64,000 nucleotides of DNA from Polynucleobacter sp. AM-7D1 (GTDB lineage: Bacteria; Pseudomonadota; Gammaproteobacteria; Burkholderiales; Burkholderiaceae): assembly GCF_018688455.1 (NCBI RefSeq), contig NZ_CP061319.1, positions 1,550,001 through 1,614,000 on the forward strand, written 5' to 3'. Under the pieces are notes generated by a model. The model saw only the letters and a program-made list of their open reading frames with translations, was not told where the DNA came from and did no database searches. Shown piece by piece: positions 60,334-64,000 of the stretch. The translations under genes were made by a program, and so were the position numbers. The first letter of the stretch is position 1, and every line of letters starts with the position of its first letter.

Positions 60334-61824
60334 ATGAGAGCACCAGAAGCATTATTTCCAAGTGATTGGACCAAGCCCAAGAAGCAGGCCGACCTTCTTA
60401 AATTAGCGAAGTCTATTCTGCTGGAACCAACTGGTCTCTCTGAGCAAGATTTACATCGCACCTTTGGCGACATGTTTACACATCAACTCGATGATGCTGA
60501 CCTTTACTTCCAGCACACTCGTAACGAGAGTTGGAGTCTTGAAGAAGGTATCGTGAAATCCGGTAGCTTCAGTATTGATCAAGGTGTGGGAGTGCGTGCA
60601 ATTTACGGAGATAAAACTGCCTTTGCTTACTCTGATGAAATAAATTTAGAAGCTCTCAATAAGGCGGCTAAATCCACTCGTGTAATTGGGCCCCAAGGCG
60701 GCACTCGCGCCGTTGCAAGCAAAATATTTACACCGGTCTCTAACGAGCTCTACTCAGACTTAAATCCCCTAGACTCACTCGCGCCACAAGAAAAGATTGC
60801 TTTACTTGAAGGTATTGAGCGTCGTGCAAAAGCGCGAGACCCACGCATCATTCAGGTCATGGCCAGTCTAGCTGGTGAGTTCGATGTGGTGCTCGTAGTT
60901 CGGGCTGATGGCTTATTAGCTGCTGACGTACGTCCATTAGTAAGGCTATCAGTACATGTGATTGCCGAACAAAATGGTCGTCGCGAGTCTGGGTCTTCTG
61001 GTGGCGGTGCTCGTCATGATTATCACTACTTCAATGCAGAGCTGATTAATCAATATGTTGATGAAGCTGTGGATGGCGCCCTGATTAATTTAGACTCTCG
61101 CCCAGCCCCCGCCGGTCCAATGACAGTAGTCATGGGGCCAGGATGGCCTGGAGTGTTATTACATGAAGCGGTAGGTCATGGACTAGAAGGTGACTTTAAT
61201 CGAAAAGGCTCTTCTGCTTTTGCTGGCTGCATTGGACAGCGCGTTGCCGCTAAAGGGGTCACTGTAGTAGACGATGGGACACTTTCTGGTCGTCGTGGCT
61301 CACTCAATATCGATGATGAAGGCACACCGACCCAGTGCACCACGCTGATTGAAGACGGTATCTTGAAGGGCTACATTCAGGATAGTTTGAATGCCCGACT
61401 CATGAATATGCCCCTCACCGGAAATGGACGACGGGAGAGTTTTGCCTCCCTACCCATGCCTCGGATGACCAATACCTACATGATGGCTGGCAAAGACGAT
61501 CCTCAAGAAATCGTAGCAAGTATTAAACGTGGTCTTTACGCGGTCAATTTCGGGGGCGGCCAAGTCGACATTACAAGCGGTAAATTCGTGTTTTCAGCCT
61601 CAGAAGCCTATTGGGTAGAAAACGGCAAAATTCAATATCCAGTCAAAGGTGCAACCATTATTGGAAGCGGCCCAGAGTCCCTAAAACAGGTCTCTATGAT
61701 CGGAAATGACCTGAAATTAGATGGCGGTATCGGGGTTTGCGGCAAAGAAGGCCAGAGCGTCCCCGTAGGCGTTGGACAGCCAACTTTACGTATCGACAGC
61801 CTGACTGTCGGAGGAACTGCTTAA
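60334..61824 (+). CDS. tldD: Metalloprotease TldD
   Basis: Zinc protease subunit that acts with TldE/PmbA on unfolded peptides and in microcin or antitoxin processing. The 496-residue protein has the HExxxH zinc motif in LLHEAVGHGLEGDFNRKGSSAFAG (near 273) and the C-terminal KEGQSVPVGVGQPTLRI. PmbA is not in the window. It follows the nitrilase, and aroG begins 19 bases after with its own -10 element. Confidence 0.96.
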   Translation: MRAPEALFPSDWTKPKKQADLLKLAKSILLEPTGLSEQDLHRTFGDMFTHQLDDADLYFQHTRNESWSLEEGIVKSGSFSIDQGVGVRAIYGDKTAFAYSDEINLEALNKAAKSTRVIGPQGGTRAVASKIFTPVSNELYSDLNPLDSLAPQEKIALLEGIERRAKARDPRIIQVMASLAGEFDVVLVVRADGLLAADVRPLVRLSVHVIAEQNGRRESGSSGGGARHDYHYFNAELINQYVDEAVDGALINLDSRPAPAGPMTVVMGPGWPGVLLHEAVGHGLEGDFNRKGSSAFAGCIGQRVAAKGVTVVDDGTLSGRRGSLNIDDEGTPTQCTTLIEDGILKGYIQDSLNARLMNMPLTGNGRRESFASLPMPRMTNTYMMAGKDDPQEIVASIKRGLYAVNFGGGQVDITSGKFVFSASEAYWVENGKIQYPVKGATIIGSGPESLKQVSMIGNDLKLDGGIGVCGKEGQSVPVGVGQPTLRIDSLTVGGTA

Positions 61825-61831
61825 TACGGCT

Positions 61832-61837
61832 TAAAAT
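61832..61837 (+). promoter_or_regulatory. aroG -10 element, predicted leaderless start
   Basis: TAAAAT (five of six matches) ends six bases before ATG 61844. It starts eight bases after the tldD stop. No Shine-Dalgarno sequence is present; the -35 would lie inside tldD and is weak. Confidence 0.5.
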
Positions 61838-61843
61838 AGCCGT

Positions 61844-62968
61844 ATGAGCCAACAAAACACTAATCCCGCAAACTGGTACGCTGCCGTCGACAAAACGTCA
61901 GACACAGATGATCAACGCATTCATAACATTACTGTTCTGCCACCGCCAGAGCATTTGATTCGCTTCTTCCCGATCTCGGGAACACCAACTGAGGCATTGA
62001 TTAGCAAAACGCGTAAAAAGATTCGCGACATCATTCATGGGAAAGATGATCGCCTACTCGTCATCATCGGACCTTGCTCAATCCACGATCCTCGCGCTGC
62101 TGTTGAGTACTGCCAACGATTGCTCGCAGAGCGCGATCGTTTTGCCGGTGAACTCGAAATTGTGATGCGCGTCTATTTTGAAAAGCCACGCACGACTGTG
62201 GGTTGGAAAGGTTTGATTAATGATCCGTACTTAGACGAGAGCTATCGCATTGAAGAAGGTTTGCGTATTGCCCGTCAAGTGTTGATGGAAATTAATCGTC
62301 TTGGTATGCCGGCTGGAAGCGAATTCTTGGATGTGATTTCTCCGCAATATATTGCTGACTTGATTTCTTGGGGCGCTATCGGAGCACGTACCACTGAAAG
62401 TCAAGTTCACCGCGAACTCGCCTCAGGCCTCTCTGCACCAATCGGATTCAAGAATGGTACCGACGGAAACATTAAGATTGCTACCGATGCGATTCAAGCG
62501 GCTAGCCGTCCACATCACTTCTTATCAGTGCATAAGAATGGTCAGGTTTCTATTGTGGAGACTAAAGGCAATAAAGACTGTCACGTTATTTTGCGTGGTG
62601 GTAAAGAGCCAAACTATGAAGCGCAGTATGTACAAGCGGCTTGCTCAGAGCTTGCAGCAGCAAAGCTTCCAGCTAGTTTGATGGTTGACTTGTCGCATGC
62701 GAACTCCAGCAAAAAACATGAGCGTCAAATTGTGGTGGCAGAAAATATTGCCGAGCAAATTGAATCTGGCTCAAATCAAATTTTTGGCGTAATGATTGAG
62801 AGTCACCTAAATGATGGTGCACAAAAATTCACGCCAGGTAAAGATGATCCAAATAAGTTGGAATATGGCAAGAGTATTACTGATGCCTGCATTAACTGGG
62901 AAGATTCAGTCAATGTATTGCAACGCTTAGCTTTAGCTGTGAAAAATCGCAGAAAAGCAAAAAAATAA
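61844..62968 (+). CDS. aroG: 3-deoxy-7-phosphoheptulonate synthase, class I
   Basis: First step of the shikimate pathway, joining PEP and erythrose 4-phosphate. 374 residues of the AroF/G/H type: IGPCSIHDPRAAVEYC near 74, RVYFEKPRTTVGWKGLINDP, GSEFLDVISPQYIADLISWGAIGARTTESQVHRELASGL, and the metal-binding DLSHANSSKKHERQ near 281. Which aromatic amino acid inhibits it cannot be told reliably from sequence. It ends in a terminator that overlaps the next gene. Confidence 0.96.
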   Translation: MSQQNTNPANWYAAVDKTSDTDDQRIHNITVLPPPEHLIRFFPISGTPTEALISKTRKKIRDIIHGKDDRLLVIIGPCSIHDPRAAVEYCQRLLAERDRFAGELEIVMRVYFEKPRTTVGWKGLINDPYLDESYRIEEGLRIARQVLMEINRLGMPAGSEFLDVISPQYIADLISWGAIGARTTESQVHRELASGLSAPIGFKNGTDGNIKIATDAIQAASRPHHFLSVHKNGQVSIVETKGNKDCHVILRGGKEPNYEAQYVQAACSELAAAKLPASLMVDLSHANSSKKHERQIVVAENIAEQIESGSNQIFGVMIESHLNDGAQKFTPGKDDPNKLEYGKSITDACINWEDSVNVLQRLALAVKNRRKAKK

Positions 62969-62989
62969 ACTACTTCGTTTTATCACGTC

Positions 62990-63022
62990 AAAAGAGACTA
63001 ATTTATTTAGTCTCTTTTTTTT
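62990..63022 (+). terminator. Intrinsic terminator of aroG, overlapping the 3' end of the adenosyltransferase gene
   Basis: AAAAGAGACTAA (62990-63001) pairs with TTAGTCTCTTTT (63007-63018) followed by more Ts. The loop and 3' arm contain the stop codon and last codons (Glu-Thr-Lys) of the convergent adenosyltransferase gene. Confidence 0.88.
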
Positions 63023-63572
63023 CGTGCTTCCAAAGAACGTCTTGGCCACCCGCTGCACGATTGAGTACACGCGCCAGCACAAACAAGAGATCAGACAAGC
63101 GATTGACGTATTGACGCGGAGCATCGTACAGAGGCTCCTCCCAACCCAAACGCACAATCGAGCGCTCGGCACGCCTGCAAACTGTTCGACATACGTGCGC
63201 CTGAGCTGCCGCACGCGTCCCACCCGGGAGAATGAACTCAGTTAAAGGGGGCAAAGTTGCATTGTATTTTTCCAGCCAAACATCTAACTGGGCTACATGC
63301 TCAGGCTTGAGCAAGGTGTAATTAGGAATACAAAGCTCACCACCCAAATCAAATAAGTCATGCTGCACTTGCAAAAATAAGACCCTTAACTCCTCTACAA
63401 GACTCTCAGGGATCAATTCAGTCATCAAAACACCGATTTCGGAGTTCAATTCGTCTACATCGCCCATAGCGCAGATGCGCAAATGATCCTTTTCTACTCG
63501 GCTACCATCGCCAAGCCCGGTCATACCCGCATCACCAGTTCTGGTGGCTATTTTTGAAAGTCGATTTCCCAT
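63003..63572 (-). CDS. PduO-type cob(I)alamin adenosyltransferase
   Basis: Converts cobalamin to adenosylcobalamin using ATP. The 189-residue all-helical protein begins with the ATP-binding IATRTGDAGMTGLGDGSRVEKDH and has CRTVCRRAERSIVRL near 130 and the C-terminal NRLSDLLFVLARVLN, hallmarks of the PduO/MMAB group rather than CobA or EutT. An adenosylcobalamin-using enzyme is not seen here. The 3' end shares sequence with the aroG terminator. A consensus TATAAT lies six bases before the ATG. Confidence 0.94.
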   Translation of the reverse strand: MGNRLSKIATRTGDAGMTGLGDGSRVEKDHLRICAMGDVDELNSEIGVLMTELIPESLVEELRVLFLQVQHDLFDLGGELCIPNYTLLKPEHVAQLDVWLEKYNATLPPLTEFILPGGTRAAAQAHVCRTVCRRAERSIVRLGWEEPLYDAPRQYVNRLSDLLFVLARVLNRAAGGQDVLWKHEKKETK

Positions 63573-63578
63573 GAACTA

Positions 63579-63584
63579 ATTATA
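63579..63584 (-). promoter_or_regulatory. Adenosyltransferase gene -10 element, predicted leaderless start
   Basis: Exact TATAAT on the minus strand (63579-63584), six bases, then the ATG at 63572. There is no Shine-Dalgarno sequence, and the -35 is poor. Confidence 0.6.
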
Positions 63585-63594
63585 GGTAAATGGC

Positions 63595-63600
63595 TAAAAT
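63595..63600 (+). promoter_or_regulatory. glcD-like gene -10 element, predicted leaderless start
   Basis: TAAAAT (63595-63600) ends seven bases before the chosen ATG 63608. It lies ten bases from the divergent TATAAT of the adenosyltransferase gene. Confidence 0.45.
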
Positions 63601-63607
63601 GATTCTT

Positions 63608-64000
63608 ATGAATATGGTGACCCCACCCCCCGAGCTCGCGGCCATTACCGCCCTTCAATCCAAATTGGTATCGGCCTTGCGCCCCATCCTCCCGGAGCAC
63701 GCTTTGCTGTGGGAGCCTGAGGACACGATTCCCTATGAATGTGATGGTCTAGCAGCCTATCGACGCATGCCCCTAGCTGTAGCCTTACCGGAGACTGAGC
63801 AGCAGGTTGCCCAGATCCTAAAGACTTGCTTTGAGATGCAAGTGCCTATCGTCCCACGTGGATCTGGCACCGGCCTATCCGGTGGCGCTATGCCCATTTC
63901 CCAAGGTTTAGTGCTCTCGCTAGCCAAACTCAAAAAGATCGTCAGTATTGATCCCTTCACCCGAACTGCGGTTGTACAACCCGGTGTTCGCAATTTAGCC
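63608..64000 (+). CDS. FAD-binding oxidase, GlcD-like, 5' part (3' end outside window)
   Basis: The first 131 codons of a flavoprotein of the glycolate oxidase/D-lactate dehydrogenase (FAD_binding_4) type. The frame runs off the right edge. The FAD-phosphate loop VPRGSGTGLSGGAMP is near residues 81-95, after an ALPETEQQVAQILKTC block, the standard order for GlcD. In-frame ATGs at 63599 and 63614 are alternatives; 63608 fits the -10 spacing. Substrate (glycolate or D-lactate) cannot be set without the C-terminal part and the neighbouring glcE/glcF genes. Confidence 0.88.
   Translation, partial: MNMVTPPPELAAITALQSKLVSALRPILPEHALLWEPEDTIPYECDGLAAYRRMPLAVALPETEQQVAQILKTCFEMQVPIVPRGSGTGLSGGAMPISQGLVLSLAKLKKIVSIDPFTRTAVVQPGVRNLA

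Overview
The window reads as a stretch of core chromosome from a small-genome, free-living betaproteobacterium of the Burkholderiaceae, most likely Polynucleobacter or a close relative. This is inferred from the gene neighbourhoods (alaS-tusA, fkpB-ispH next to radC-rpmBG, hrcA-hemH-grpE-dnaK-dnaJ, argF-argG with DUF3579 and rpsT, yhdP-nitrilase-tldD), from Tct-type transport genes, from tight gene packing and from a moderate base composition that I judge by eye to be in the mid-40s % GC. No database search was possible.

Layout. 0-8 kb: 3' part of valS, galU, then tusA-like/alaS on the minus strand and a tctBA transporter pair. 8-15.7 kb: glnS, an SDR-type epimerase, a 2Fe-2S flavin reductase, argD, ispH-fkpB, radC, rpmB-rpmG. 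15.7-25.3 kb: a desaturase/rsmB/purN run on the minus strand, then ribF-ileS-lspA-coaBC-dut on the plus strand. 25.3-26.35 kb: the only accessory-looking patch, a secreted Ser/Thr/Gly-rich protein with an unusual inverted-repeat leader. 26.3-33.6 kb: clpA-clpS, a cold-shock gene, DUF192, ppnP, argG, argF, DUF3579, rpsT. 33.7-43.6 kb: murJ, sirB1-like, miaA, purM, an AI-2E-family membrane protein, hda, a HAD phosphatase, pcnB, folK, panB. 43.6-52.4 kb: the heat-shock cluster dnaJ, dnaK, grpE, hemH, hrcA, then nadK and recN. 52.4-64 kb: glnE, yhdP-like, nitrilase, tldD, aroG, a PduO-type cobalamin adenosyltransferase and the 5' end of a glcD-like oxidase.

The genes serve translation (three full aminoacyl-tRNA synthetases plus part of a fourth, three ribosomal proteins, tRNA and rRNA modification), protein quality control (DnaK/DnaJ/GrpE, ClpAP with ClpS, TldD, FkpB), envelope assembly (MurJ, LspA, YhdP, GalU) and cofactor, nucleotide and arginine synthesis. 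Two near-consensus sigma-32 promoters precede grpE and dnaK. No tRNA, rRNA, insertion sequence, prophage or CRISPR array was seen.

The most striking signal is regulatory. About eleven genes (alaS, glnS, fkpB, purN, miaA, nadK, yhdP, aroG, the cobalamin adenosyltransferase, the glcD-like gene and probably glnE) have a good -10 hexamer ending only 5-7 bases before the start codon and no clear Shine-Dalgarno sequence, so their mRNAs are predicted to be leaderless. A second candidate is the set of mutually exclusive inverted repeats at 26112-26168 upstream of the secreted protein gene. Otherwise the window is ordinary housekeeping DNA; I did not find a convincing new multi-gene system.
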